Shown here: one piece after another, positions 22,724 to 33,954 of the stretch
How positions within the stretch are numbered: position 1 is the stretch's first letter
How the letters are laid out: each line of letters starts with the position of its first letter
NCBI RefSeq assembly: GCF_009870125.1
Contig: NC_046683.1
Coordinates: 46,701,869 to 46,765,868, forward strand
Source of the DNA: Drosophila pseudoobscura
Lineage: Eukaryota > Arthropoda > Insecta > Diptera > Drosophilidae
Direction of reading: 5' to 3'
Length of the DNA: 64,000 nucleotides
The notes under the pieces: model-generated
Databases searched by the model: none
What the model was told of the DNA's origin: nothing
What the model saw: only the letters and a program-made list of their open reading frames with translations
Made by a program: the position numbers and the translations under genes

Positions 22724-23743
22724 AAATGGATCAGCAACAGGCGACAGTACAGTTTATATCGTCGCTGAATATATCGCCGTTCAGCATGCAGCTCGAGCAG
22801 CAGCAGCAGCAGCCCTCGAGTCCGGCTCTGGCCGCCAATCAGCAGCCCCAAACGGGCGCCAACAACAACAACAACAGCAGCAGCAGCGGCGGTGGCAACA
22901 ACAACAACAACAACGATAACGACGGAAATGGTCTTTCGAAATTCGAACATGAATATAACGCGTATACGCTTCAGCTAGCGGGTGGTGCAGGTGGGGCAGG
23001 AGGCACCGTCAGCGGCAGCCAGCAACAGCAGCAGCAGCACCACAGCACGCACCACCAGCAGCAGCAGCAGCAGCAGCAGTCCGACCAGCAGGGGCACTAC
23101 CAACAGCAGCAGCAGCAGCAGCAGCAACAACAGAATATTGCCAACAACGCCAACCAATTCAACTCCTCGTCCTACTCGTATATATACAACTTCGATTCAC
23201 AGTATATATTCCCGACAGGCTACCAGGACACCACCTCCTCCCACTCGCAGCAGAGTGGCGGTGGGGGCGGCGGCGGTGGCGGAGCTGGCGGCAACATCCT
23301 GAACGGCAGCTCGGGCAGCAGCTCCGGCTATATGCTGCTGCCGCAGGCTGCCAGCTCCAGCGGCAACACCAATGCCGCCCACATGTCCTCGGCCAGCGGA
23401 TCCGTTGGCAACGCCAACGGCCCCAACGGCGGCGGCGGCGGCGGTTCCGGTCCTGGCAATGCCATGGGCGGCACGAGCGCCACCCCGGGCCACGGCGGCG
23501 AAGTGATCGACTTCAAGCACCTGTTCGAGGAGCTGTGCCCCGTGTGCGGCGACAAGGTCAGTGGCTACCACTACGGCCTGCTCACCTGCGAGTCCTGCAA
23601 GGGCTTCTTCAAGCGGACGGTCCAGAACAAGAAGGTCTACACCTGCGTGGCGGAGCGGTCGTGCCACATCGACAAGACGCAGCGCAAGCGGTGTCCCTAC
23701 TGCCGCTTCCAAAAGTGCCTGGAGGTGGGCATGAAGCTGGAGG
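22714..23743 (+). CDS. ftz-f1: ftz-f1 coding exon 1 (beta N terminus and zinc fingers)
   Basis: Encodes residues 1-343 plus one base, ending GAG G|GTGAGT in phase 1. It contains the Q/N/G-rich activation region and both zinc fingers. If unspliced, the frame runs only eight more codons to a stop at 23767-23769. The alpha transcript would need an acceptor inside or before this exon; I did not identify one. Confidence 0.95.
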
Positions 23744-24529
23744 GTGAGTCTGAACAGATTTTTATTTAAACTAAACTAGATTGGATGGGTGCCTCCTCGG
23801 GGGGATAGTTCATGCCGCAGCTGAGAAGTTTTTCGTCTTTCCCTAGACAGAAGCTTCTGGCTGGTTCCATGTAGTTGTTTACATGCACACCATGTCGTAT
23901 GCGCGATGTTTTGCGGGATCCCTGAGGGAGCCCTCGCAAGGCAATCGGAATTCGAGAACCTCTGGGGATTGTATAATGAATTTTTTTCGGCTGGAAATGA
24001 ATCAAATGTTTTTGGTTTGGCTACTATATCCACAGAACTTCTCGCCTCCACGCCCTTCGGCTCCCCCATGAAAAAGAATACATGAGTAATCCTAAAAAAG
24101 GGTCTCTAACAAACTGCATTGAATTTCATGATGAAATCAGAGGTGCTTCAGTTGCCTTTATTCATGGAAATGGAATTTTTCCACCATTTGTATTTTATTT
24201 TCTTCTTTTTCTTTCTTTTTTTTTTGGCAATGCCATCGGAAATCACTCAGATTTCCTGCAAAGAGAAAGAGTGGCAGTGTTTTGGCAATAGAAACAATCG
24301 ATTATTCATTGTAAGGAAGATGTTCCTTAGTGGCTCACAGGCCGTATGTGGAATATCCAAGAAGAAGCTCTCGTTGCGTATGAGCAATATCAATCATCGT
24401 TCGCCTCAATACCTCAGTGGATTCCCTTTAATATTGCCTGCAACTTTTGAATGACATTTGCCGGATGACAAGAGCCGAATTTCCGAACCGACTATTGGCA
24501 ACCCCAACCATGACCCCATTTCCCTCATG

Positions 24530-24572
<43 letters not shown>

Positions 24573-27385
24573 GACTGACGATACATGTACGATATAGGAT
24601 ATACATTGTATATAGTATATTTTAAGGATGTACACGGGCCTCGCGCCTCGCGCGCTTCTATGGCTTGCAGTTTTTGGCATTCACTTGGGGCCCTCTCGCT
24701 ATGCGCTTCTGCAGTTGGACAGAAATTAAATCGATATTCCTTCCTTATTATTTATAAATGCGCAGCAACAGCAGCAGCAGCAGCAGCAAAATGGGGGAAC
24801 TAACATTGAAATCCTTTGGGGAAGTGCTCGCCTTGTTCTCTTTCGCCAGTGTCCGTGTCTCAAAGGAATATATATGTAGATGTATGGCCAGAGCACCCCA
24901 GCTCCATTAAAACGAGTAATTAAACACTGATTATGGAAATGTGAAATATTGATAGGGCCCCTCTGTCCCCTTTCCTGTGGCTGGAATAAACAACAGCCCG
25001 CCAAAGTACATGCCGTACAGTTGTACGAGTATTTCTGTGGTCGTATCCCAGACCTATCCCAAGCTTTGCTGTGTTTATAATTATTTTTGTTGGGTCAGTC
25101 ACAGTCACAGTCACAGTACCGGTCCCGGTCCCAGTCCCAGTCCCCGTCTGTTGCCTGGCTGATTGTTGATTGGTTGTTGTTCTTTGGGCTTTTTTGTTGT
25201 CTGCGTCAACACTTTTGCGTTACAAAGGTGTCTTCTCTCTCTCTCCATCTCCCTTCCTCCCTGTATCTGCCTCTCCCCAGCTGCGTGCTGTCTCCTTTTC
25301 ACACCTTTCCACATGCTACAATGCCGTTCTTTGCACTTGTTCTGATTATTTACTTCATTCTTGGTTGCCTGAGACTTGTAGATTTATGTGGGATTTATAT
25401 GACCAAAATTTACTATATCCTTGGCACATTTCCACTCAATTTCCTGAGAGTCTGACAAGAATTAATTCTCTTTAAAAGAAACACAAAAAAAATTCACTTT
25501 GAGTCAAAGTTTGTTATGAAAATTTAATCATCTCACTTGTATTCTTTTTGTGTGTTCACTTTATTACTTTCATAATTACTCGGGGTTTTCATCTCGCAAA
25601 ATAAAAAGAGAAAAAAAAAACAAATAAGAGTTCACCTCATTTTCGCACTGTAACTTTTCCTTTGAATGTTTTTTCTTTGTAAAATCGTACAAGAGAAGCG
25701 CATCAGAGCAAACATTGTCGCGCCGAAGTCTACATACCCTTGCAATACACCGACGAGTAACAGTAGCGAGTAACGATAGTTAGCAACGAGTAAAGATCGA
25801 TGAATTCGTAAGGGATCTGTGAATAGGACTATCGATTCGGCTCTTGATCAAGTTTATTCTTTCTTACCATAGAGTCCTTCCCCCCCACCCCCCTCTACCC
25901 TATAAAGTGTGTAACAAAAAAACTATTTCTTTTGTTTTTGTTGCTTTTGGGTGCCGCAAAAGTTGAGAGGGCGCCCCACAAGCAAGCATGTGCCATGAAT
26001 ATAGTATATAGAGTGCTATATAAGGCACAGCACACTTATGTATATATGAACTCATATATATGTATGTATCCCCCTCACAAGCCCCCTCTCTGTGACCAAG
26101 TGGCAGTGCAGCATGCACCGGCGGCCCCAAAAGAATTCCACGCCCCCGCTTGCACTCACCCACAAAACGAGAGGCTGACGCTGACGCTGAAGCTGGCGCT
26201 GGCGCCGCAGTCGCTGCTGTCTGTGTAAACCGCGCTCAGCAGCAGCAGCAGCAGCAGCAGCGGCAGCAGCAGAGCGGCAGCAAAAGCAAAAGGCAAAGCA
26301 AAGCCGAGAGCCCAAAACAAAAGCATGGCTGCATGGCAGCAGAAACCCGAATTGAAGCTCTCTTGCTCTGGCTCTCTCAGCTTAGTGTGTGTGTGTGTGT
26401 GTGTGCGTATGTGTGTTGCTCTCTTTTTAAAAAATTGTTTGCATTTTGTAATAGTTCCTCCCTCTATCCCCTGCCCACACCACCACCGCCCCTCTTCCAG
26501 CGACTGCTTTGTCGATTCGGATTCAAATGAGCGCGCGCAATTTGTGTTTCTCGTTTTTCCTCCTCGTTTTGTTTTTTTTGTTTCATATTTCCATCATTTG
26601 CAACGCTCACTTGCCTCGCTGCCACATGCCACATGTGTGTGTGTGTGCGTATGAGCGATGGGATGGGATCGGGAGGGGTGGGGAGGAGAGGGGAGGGGAG
26701 GAGGCGGAGGATGTGGCGTGCCATGGCATGACGGTTCAAACAAAGTTTGAAAATTATTATGCAAAGTGGGAAAAAGTGTGAAAATTATGACTCGGAAATT
26801 GTTTGCGTAGTTGATTTTCAGAGTCTACGAGTTGCTCCGATTTCAGAGACTACACAGAAAACAAAACAAGAAAACATATATGTATATTACGCTGTTCCCC
26901 ATTATCTACGATCGTAATCGATGCCATGCTCGTAATAATCCCGTAGGAGTTCTCCAAATTCGCGATTATCGGATGATTATCGGATCCTAACGAGCAAAAA
27001 GAGCTATTTGAAGATGTCTAGTAGGAGGATGATCATGGGCGAAATGGATCTTTATGAGTATTCATTCGCATTCAGCAGATGTAAATGTTGAAAGTAGAGT
27101 AGATTCTACAAAGGAAATGATTGACTCTGGAAAGAACAAGAATTCCCAAAGTGTTTTACATATCAGAAGCTTCCGCTTTGGGGGTTTTTTTTTGTTGCTG
27201 TTGTTGTTGTTGGCCAGCACACCTACCAATTTCCATCAAATTGACGGCTATTCCAACCAGATTCATTTTTCTAGATCGTATTTAGGTTTTCCTTTTCGAT
27301 TTGCACACACACACACACACACACATACACAGGCGGCGAAACAAACGAAACGCAGTCTCTGCCTCGGTCGCTGCCTCTGCCTCTA

Positions 27386-27418
<33 letters not shown>

Positions 27419-30400
27419 ACACTTGAGTCAGCCGGAGCAGCGACGCCAGCAATGGCAGCGACAGCGGCACTAAAAGTGTGTGCAATACGTATATCAATGT
27501 ATTGCCATCTCATTTCCGCTTTCGTGTACTTGGCCCATAGTGCCATCTCTTGCGCTCATGACCTAGATTCCGTTGTGCGATGGTGTGAGTGCACGTGATA
27601 TGGCAAAATGAGTGTTTGCCTCTCTCTGCTTCTGCTTCTGCCTCTGCCTGTGGCTCTGTCTCTGCCCTCCTCTCTGTGTGTTTCGCTCTCTGTTTCTGTG
27701 CGTGTCTGCCTGTGTGTGTAATCAATGCAACATGTAGAGAGCGCCATCTGTGTGTGTGTGTGCTGTTGGTTTTATTTTTAATGCTCTCTGAATTATTACG
27801 TATGTACATTTTCGCCTCGTTTTCGTTCCGTTTCGTTCCGTCCTTCCGTTTTGTGTGTTTGCTGCTGACGAAAGAGATTTCAAAAGCGGCAGCACTCACT
27901 CTCTCTCTCTCTCTCTCTCTCCCTCCCTCTCTCTCTCTCTTTCTGAGTCAAGCTTTCGGCTTTAGTTCGTTATAATTGCGGCACTTTTTAGCCGCGTTTT
28001 GGGCTCCAAATTCGAGAGGGTCTCCTCGGATTGAAGCTTGCAGCAAACATATGACTCACATGGACCGGACAAGAGCCGACCATATGTCTGATCTGTGTCT
28101 GAGCAGCGGCAACAATGCGGATTTGAGCCTCGGGGAGCTGTTCAAACAAATTAACAAATTAATCTGAAATAAAATACCAAAATCACCTTTGGGATCACCT
28201 TTTTATCCCATTAAATATTTCAATTGTTTGGTAAACAAAAAGAATGTAAACTCAATGAAGGAGAAAGTCCTATACATCCCATTTCTCCATGCGAAAGGGT
28301 ATAGAGTGCATGCTAATCACGAGTTAATTTCATTTGCTCTCCCTTCCAATTGTCCCACAGAACGTATACGTAATATTCCTTTATTTCCGCTCAAAATCAA
28401 TAAAAACTATTTTTACCATCAACGAGTGTGAGTGTGTGTGGGTGTGGGTGTGTGGGGTGTACAATTTGAATGATAATTGATTTTGAACAGAATTAAATTA
28501 TTTATTTAATCCATTAAACAACACCGCAATCCGATGAATTATTTAGGAGGCAGAAAAATCCTCAACAAATTATCCTATTCCCCAATTTGCAGCGAATGTA
28601 AACGCTTAAACAATGAAAACATTTCATGAAACCTCAACATCCGCCTTCGGGGCCCGACCCGAGCTTGGGCCGCATGCAAGTTACTCATACGCACCATTGA
28701 CCCAAAACTGCTGGCAAACCAGCTTTAAAATAAAAATAACGCTTAAGCGCGAAACACCCACAAGTCGGGCCAGTGACAGAGCCATTTATTGATTTCCCGT
28801 TCCAAGTAGTGTGGGAAAATCCAAAAACAAAACCCACGAACAAGGAAAGGAGACCAGAAGGGAAGAGAAGAGCCAGAAAACAAACTTTCAACTACAAACA
28901 TTTTGTTTTAGACAAATTGAACCACTTAACCCCACACAAACACAGACACACGCACACACACACACACACAGACGCACACACACGCAATAAAAAAGGTGAA
29001 AATCTAAATAAAACCCAACCAAAGTTGAAAGTGAAAAAATGTCAACAACAAAGACATGAAATTATGTAAGAGTAAAAGGGCTTTGGAATAAATAAAAAAC
29101 AAACAAAAAAAAAAAAGTATAAGGGAACAGCAATAGATGGAGTTAGTTGAGAAAGCACGAATGTACATTATATGTACATACAATGTGAGTCCAATCTATC
29201 ATAAGTCCATAATCGATAAATAATAATCGATTGGCTGTTTTAAATATCATTTATAAGTCACCACACCCCCCTCCCCCCCACCACCAAGCTTGCCCAAAAG
29301 AAGAAGAACTCGTAGCCTTACCCTAACATAAACACTCTTAAGCCCAAAGCCGCATAAAAAAAAAGCATAGAAAATACACTCCCAGACAGAAAGCGTAAGA
29401 GAAAGAGAGGGAGCGTCCCAGAGAGAGAGTGTGAGTGAGAGTGAGAGTACAATTTCTTTTTGGGAGAGTTGGCAGGCGAGGCGGCAACAACAATGCCCGT
29501 GTTGTCCCAGTTTTCGCGCACACTGTCCTTGACCTACTCCACTCGACAAAGTTGTCTAATGCGGAGGGTAATGTGTGGCTCCATGTCTCTCTCTCACTCT
29601 CTTCGCGGCTGTGTGTGTGTTTTGTGTCGTAATAGAAAGCTCTTTCGCGTTGCCAGGCCGAAAGCCGAAAGCATAATCGTAAAGAGAGTGTAACAGGGAG
29701 AGAGAGAGAGCCACGGCAGCGACGTCGACAGAGCACTGGCATTTGAGAGCGCGAGAGACTTTGCTCACACACAGTTACACGTGCAGATAAATGTGTGCCA
29801 GTGTGTGTGTTGATTATTTGTAAACAATACGCTTGACCTAAATTACAGTTACTTGTTCAGCGACACACACACACACACACACACACACGCAGAGACACAG
29901 GAGGCACCCCTTGGAAATGCATATTTGATGGCAGGCCACCTGCCACCTGCTACCACCCATCGTCACCCACATGCCATCGCCAGACCTGTCCTGCAACACC
30001 CCACCCCCTCCCTAACAATTGCATCTTCTAATCATCGTGCGAGGGGGTGTGGGGTGGGGGTGCCTACAATCTGTTTTCGGCTTAAGCCTCACTCCCCAGC
30101 CACCCTGCCACCCATCCACCCATATCACCTCATACCTTCTCTCACCCTTTCCCACCCTCTGTGTACACGTTCTGCACGCTTTTATTTTTTTTCGCTGCGC
30201 CATAAGAAGCGCATTTTTATTGCGTTTTATTTAGTGTGCGCTCACAAACACACACACACACACCTACACCTACACCTACACCTATGTGCAGAAAAATAGG
30301 CACTCCATGGGACATTTGGTCCATTTGTAGGATCTTGACAGATCCTTTTCAATAATCAATGGAAGAACTCCCAGAAGAGTTGGCCTCTGTTGGAATTGAG

Positions 30401-33400
30401 TTATCCAAGAGATAACTGAAACTGGAATCTTTGAAAGGAGGAGTTTTAATAGCTATCGAATTCAGGCTAAATAAATAATATTTTTTCTGTGCCTCTATAA
30501 AATCACTATCATATCGATACAGTGATAAAGATAAAAGAGTAGCTCCCGTGATTGAAGAGAATATTTTTGATTATTGAGAAAATCGCGACTATTATTTCCA
30601 CCTCTACTGTGTGGCTATAATATAGTTTTTGTTTCTGTTTTGATGTCGTTGTACAATGCGGCGTATGCGCAATATATGTATGTTTTTGTTTTTTTCCTCT
30701 TTCAATGTGCGTGCTTGTATGCGTGTGTGTGTGTGTGTGTTTGTGCGTGTGCTTTACATGCGTTTTTCTTTCTTTTTTTGTCAAGAGCTGGGCTTCTGTT
30801 TTGGATTCCTAATGAGAAAAGAAATATGAAATGAATGGGTTTTTTTTCCCCTCCCCTCTTTGGGGGGAACACCCAGCCAAAGAGCTAGAGAGCTGGGGCT
30901 AGAATAAACCAAAGGATGCTGTAAATGCTGCTGGTTATTTGAAGCTGCAGGATGTCCTTTAATTAATGAAGAACTGTGGATGCAAATTATAATAAGCAGA
31001 TTATTCTTGAAAATTATTTAGAATATTCTAAAGTACATTTAAGGGGTGCTCTTCTGGGCACTTCTTCCAACCATCGTTAGGGAAACAGGATTGTTCGTTC
31101 GAGCCACTAATCATTCTGTTCTCACTTGCAGCTGTTCGAGCGGATCGGATGCGGGGTGGCAGGAACAAGTTCGGACCCATGTACAAGCGGGATCGGGCGC
31201 GGAAGCTGCAGGTGATGCGTCAGCGGCAGATCGCCCTCCAGGCGCTGCGCAACTCGATGGGGCCGGACATCAAGCCGACGCCGATCTCGCCGGGCTACCA
31301 GCAAGCATATCCAAATATGAACATTAAGCAGGAAATCCAAATACCTCAGGTAAGGCTGGCCCCTCGCAAGGATACTGAGGATAATATGCGGCATTTTCTC
31401 CACCACCAGGTATCCTCACTCACCCAGTCGCCGGACTCGTCGCCCAGCCCCATTGCCATTGCTCTGGGCCAGGTGAATGCCAGCGCGGGAGGAGTGATAG
31501 CCACGCCCATCAATGCCGGAAACGGGGGCAGTGGCGGCGGCGGCGGCGGCGGTGGCGGCCTGAACGGCCCCAGTTCCGTGGGCAATGGCAATAGCAGCAA
31601 CGGCAGCAGCAGCAACAACACCGGCAGCAGCACAGGCAACGGGGCAGGTGGCGCCGGTGGCGGCGGCGGTGGCAACAATGCGGGCGGCGGCGGCGGCAAT
31701 AACAGCTCCACCGACGGCCTGCATCGCAACGGCGGCGGCAACGGCAACTGCCACGAAGCTGGAATAGGATCTCTGCAGAACTCGGCCGACTCGAAACTGT
31801 GGTACTTACCCCAAGATCAACCAGAACAGAAACAGAGCCACAGAAAAGTGGAGAACCCAACGGGAAACAGACCAACATTGAAAACCCCCCCGACCTTTAT
31901 TTTGGGCAAATGGTTGCCCTCGGAGGATGCAGCAAGTGTAGAAAGGGACAGCATTATTATTTATTTCGGGGGCATCTATGGGTTTTAGGTCGGATACGAC
32001 ATTAAGTGGGGGGTTTACACGGTTAAAGAAAGTACTTTCTCTTCTTTATTCTCTGTATTTCCTTGAGTCTGTCCCTCTCTACTTTGCTGCACTCTTCAGA
32101 TGTATAGAAATCGCAAAAAAATGTTGCTCTTAATTTATAATTTATAATGTTTAATGTTTCTTTTCTTTAAAAACAAAAACAAAAAACCCAAACAAACAAA
32201 AGCTTCGATTCCGGCACTCATCCATCGAGCACGGCCGATGCGCTTATCGAGCCACTAAGGTGAGTGTTTCCCCCGCTCGGTTAGCGAGTATTCTAGTCGG
32301 CTATAATGACCAAATACCTATTGCAGAGTCTCCCCGATGATACGAGATTTTGTGCAATCGATCGACGATCGGGAATGGCAGACGCAGCTGTTCGCGCTGC
32401 TGCAGAAGCAGACCTACAACCAGGTGGAGGTGGATCTCTTTGAGCTGATGTGCAAGGTGCTCGATCAGAATCTGTTCTCGCAGGTGGACTGGGCAAGGAA
32501 CACGGTCTTCTTTAAGGATCTGAAGGTATGGCCACCTCCCCCCCACCCCCATAGCAGCACAGCACAGCAACACCATTCTAGCAACCACCACCCAATCGAA
32601 CCCAAACAGAAATTCGAATTCAGAAACAGCAGTAACATCCACAGCAACAGCAACAGCAAAAGCCTCAGCCAGAGCCATAGCCAGAGCCACAACATTGTTC
32701 AAAGCCAGAAACGTGAAAACCAGTTTTCAAGCTAGGGGCCAAGTCTGCGGCATGTTATGTAAACCACCAACACGCGGCAGCGTCGCGACGCAGCGTCAGT
32801 CTCATCGGCAGCGCGGCGACAGCGTCAAATCTGCATTGAATTTCGATTTCATTTGGTGTCTGACCTACTTAGCAAGCAAAGCTGAACCAGTCCGTCGGCC
32901 AGCCAGCCAGTGGGCCAGCCAGCCAGCCAGCCAGCCAGCCAGCTAGTCGGCCAGGGAGCCAGAGTCAGCTAAGCGGCCAGAAGCGGCAGCAGTGGCAGCA
33001 GCGTCTCTCACTCTGACACAGTGACGCAACTGAGCGGCAGCGACTGACGATGTGCTCTCACCCATACCATAGACCCAGACACACACACATCCAAGAGATA
33101 AACACAGAGACAGAGAGAAGCCAGAGAGCGAGTGACGAGAGCATGTTGTAATCCCAAAGCATCCAAAGCTAGGCCTTACCATATCTTCATACCATACCAA
33201 ACAAAAATGTATCTATTAACGTGTACCTTCCACTTGCTCTTGTTTCGAACGATTTACTAAACTTGAACTCTTTATATTTTTGTGATTCTGCTCCCGTGGT
33301 TCCGGCAGGTCGATGATCAAATGAAGCTGCTGCAACACTCCTGGTCGGACATGCTGGTCCTCGACCATCTGCACCATCGCATCCACAACGGGCTGCCCGA

Positions 33401-33954
33401 TGAGACGCAGCTGAACAACGGCCAGGTCTTCAATCTACTCAGTCTGGGCCTGTTGGGCGTGCCGCAGCTGTCCGATTATTTCAACGAGATACAGAACAAG
33501 CTGCAGGATCTGAAATTCGACATGGGCGACTATGTCTGCATGAAATTCCTAATACTTTTAAATCCAAGTAAGTTCACATTCGTTTTCAAGTCGGAGTCGG
33601 AAGGTGCTTAAGCATATTGCAAATCTTCCCCAGCTGTACGCGGCATTGTCAACAGGAAGACCGTGTCGGAGGGACATGATAATGTGCAGGCGGCCCTGCT
33701 GGACTACACCCTCACCTGTTATCCTTCAGTCAATGTAAGTGGCTCAAATATCACGATGTAGTTGAAAGTGGCACTCACTATCTTGGACCATTATTCGTTT
33801 GCAGGACAAATTCAGTAGGCTAGTGAACATCCTACCGGATATCCATGCCATGGCCGCACGCGGCGAGGAGCACCTCTACATCAAGCACTGTGCCGGCAGT
33901 GCGCCCACCCAGACGCTGCTCATGGAGATGCTGCACGCCAAGCGGAAGGTGTAG
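22714..33954 (+). CDS. ftz-f1: Nuclear receptor FTZ-F1 (NR5A3), beta isoform
   Basis: Eight coding exons: 22714-23743, 31132-31349, 31410-31801, 32203-32259, 32327-32525, 33309-33567, 33634-33734, 33805-33954. The spliced frame is 2406 nt (801 aa). The product is an orphan nuclear receptor that binds YCAAGGYCR as a monomer, acts with Fushi tarazu in the embryo, and is the prepupal competence factor for ecdysone as the beta form. Visible features: a beta-type N terminus (MLLEMDQQ) with poly-Q, poly-N and poly-G tracts (residues 1-260); two C4 zinc fingers from C275 with P-box CESCKG; the FTZ-F1 box after the fingers ([20 protein letters not shown], from A344); a Q/G/N-rich hinge; a ligand-binding domain from about residue 565; and AF-2 core LLMEML (790-795). 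The protein ends in KRKV. No alpha-specific N-terminal exon is recognisable in the window. Confidence 0.97.
24531..24568 (+). repeat. (CA)19 microsatellite
   Basis: Nineteen uninterrupted CA units inside ftz-f1 intron 1, likely length-polymorphic. Confidence 0.95.
27559..27569 (-). promoter_or_regulatory. ROR/DHR3-type monomer site in intron 1
   Basis: The plus strand reads TGACCTAGATT and the minus strand AATCTAGGTCA, a perfect WAWNTRGGTCA with the preferred AGGTCA core. Confidence 0.42.
29834..29844 (-). promoter_or_regulatory. ROR/DHR3-type monomer site in intron 1
   Basis: The plus strand reads TGACCTAAATT and the minus strand AATTTAGGTCA, the classic high-affinity ROR sequence form. 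Confidence 0.45.
31132..31349 (+). CDS. ftz-f1: ftz-f1 coding exon 2 (FTZ-F1 box)
   Basis: The acceptor CACTTGCAG|CTGTT restores Ala344 and the FTZ-F1 box, a family-specific C-terminal extension of the DNA-binding domain that contacts the 5' YCA of the site. It ends IQIPQ|GTAAGG in phase 0. Confidence 0.95.
31410..31801 (+). CDS. ftz-f1: ftz-f1 coding exon 3 (hinge, poly-G/N/S)
   Basis: Starts [11 protein letters not shown] after a 60-nt intron and encodes the low-complexity hinge. It ends CTG TG|GTACTT in phase 2. The upstream intron is in frame and stop-free, so retention adds 20 residues. Confidence 0.88.
32203..32259 (+). CDS. ftz-f1: ftz-f1 coding exon 4 (57-nt micro-exon)
   Basis: Encodes the conserved [18 protein letters not shown] segment before the ligand-binding domain. 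The 3' splice site is unusual: the 20 bases before AG are almost all A and C with no pyrimidine tract, and the nearest T/C-rich tract is about 35 nt upstream. The donor is AAG|GTGAGT. Confidence 0.88.
32327..32525 (+). CDS. ftz-f1: ftz-f1 coding exon 5 (start of ligand-binding domain)
   Basis: Encodes [18 protein letters not shown] through FFKDLK, helices H1-H3 of the NR5A ligand-binding domain. It ends at a phase-0 donor AAG|GTATGG. The frame stays open into the intron until 32735. Confidence 0.95.
32861..32871 (-). promoter_or_regulatory. ROR/DHR3-type monomer site in intron 5
   Basis: The plus strand reads TGACCTACTTA and the minus strand TAAGTAGGTCA, a perfect match inside the 783-nt intron between exons 5 and 6. 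Confidence 0.4.
32897..32944 (+). repeat. GCCA tetranucleotide repeat in ftz-f1 intron 5
   Basis: About eleven imperfect GCCA units, interrupted once by TGGG, in an intron otherwise rich in CAG and AGAG. Confidence 0.85.
33309..33567 (+). CDS. ftz-f1: ftz-f1 coding exon 6 (ligand-binding domain core)
   Basis: Encodes [20 protein letters not shown] (signature helix region) through FLILLNP, ending in phase 1 at A|GTAAGT. Confidence 0.95.
33634..33734 (+). CDS. ftz-f1: ftz-f1 coding exon 7 (ligand-binding domain)
   Basis: Starts [19 protein letters not shown] after a 66-nt intron and ends SVN|GTAAGT in phase 0. Confidence 0.95.
33805..33954 (+). CDS. ftz-f1: ftz-f1 coding exon 8 (AF-2 and stop)
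   Basis: Encodes [16 protein letters not shown] through [12 protein letters not shown] and the TAG stop at 33952-33954. LLMEML is the helix-12 activation core. Confidence 0.96.
   Translation, partial: DKFSRLVNILPDIHAMAARGEEHLYIKHCAGSAPTQTLLMEMLHAKRKV

Larger units (their letters stand above)
23744..31131 (+). other. ftz-f1: ftz-f1 intron 1 (7.4 kb)
   Basis: No coding exon is recognisable. Content: a (CA)19 microsatellite (24531-24568), CAG arrays (24760-24790, 26240-26280, 27385-27418), a CT tract (27897-27941), two perfect ROR/DHR3 sites (27559-27569, 29834-29844) and a partial Blimp-1 motif GAAAGTGAAAA (29027-29037). The size and the clustered receptor sites make it a plausible enhancer carrier. 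Confidence 0.8.

Noticed and set aside
23197..23712. 171-codon minus-strand frame inside ftz-f1 exon 1
   Set aside because: It is the antisense shadow of the GC-rich zinc-finger exon; the plus strand is unambiguously coding.
25736..25915. ATACCCTTGC... to CTACCCTATAAAG segment resembling DINE ends
   Set aside because: No start hairpin and no T-rich end hairpin could be paired up; similarity is limited to the ACCCT core.
31346..31878. Minus-strand and alternate-frame ORFs over ftz-f1 exon 3
   Set aside because: Antisense translation of the GGC/AAC hinge repeats.
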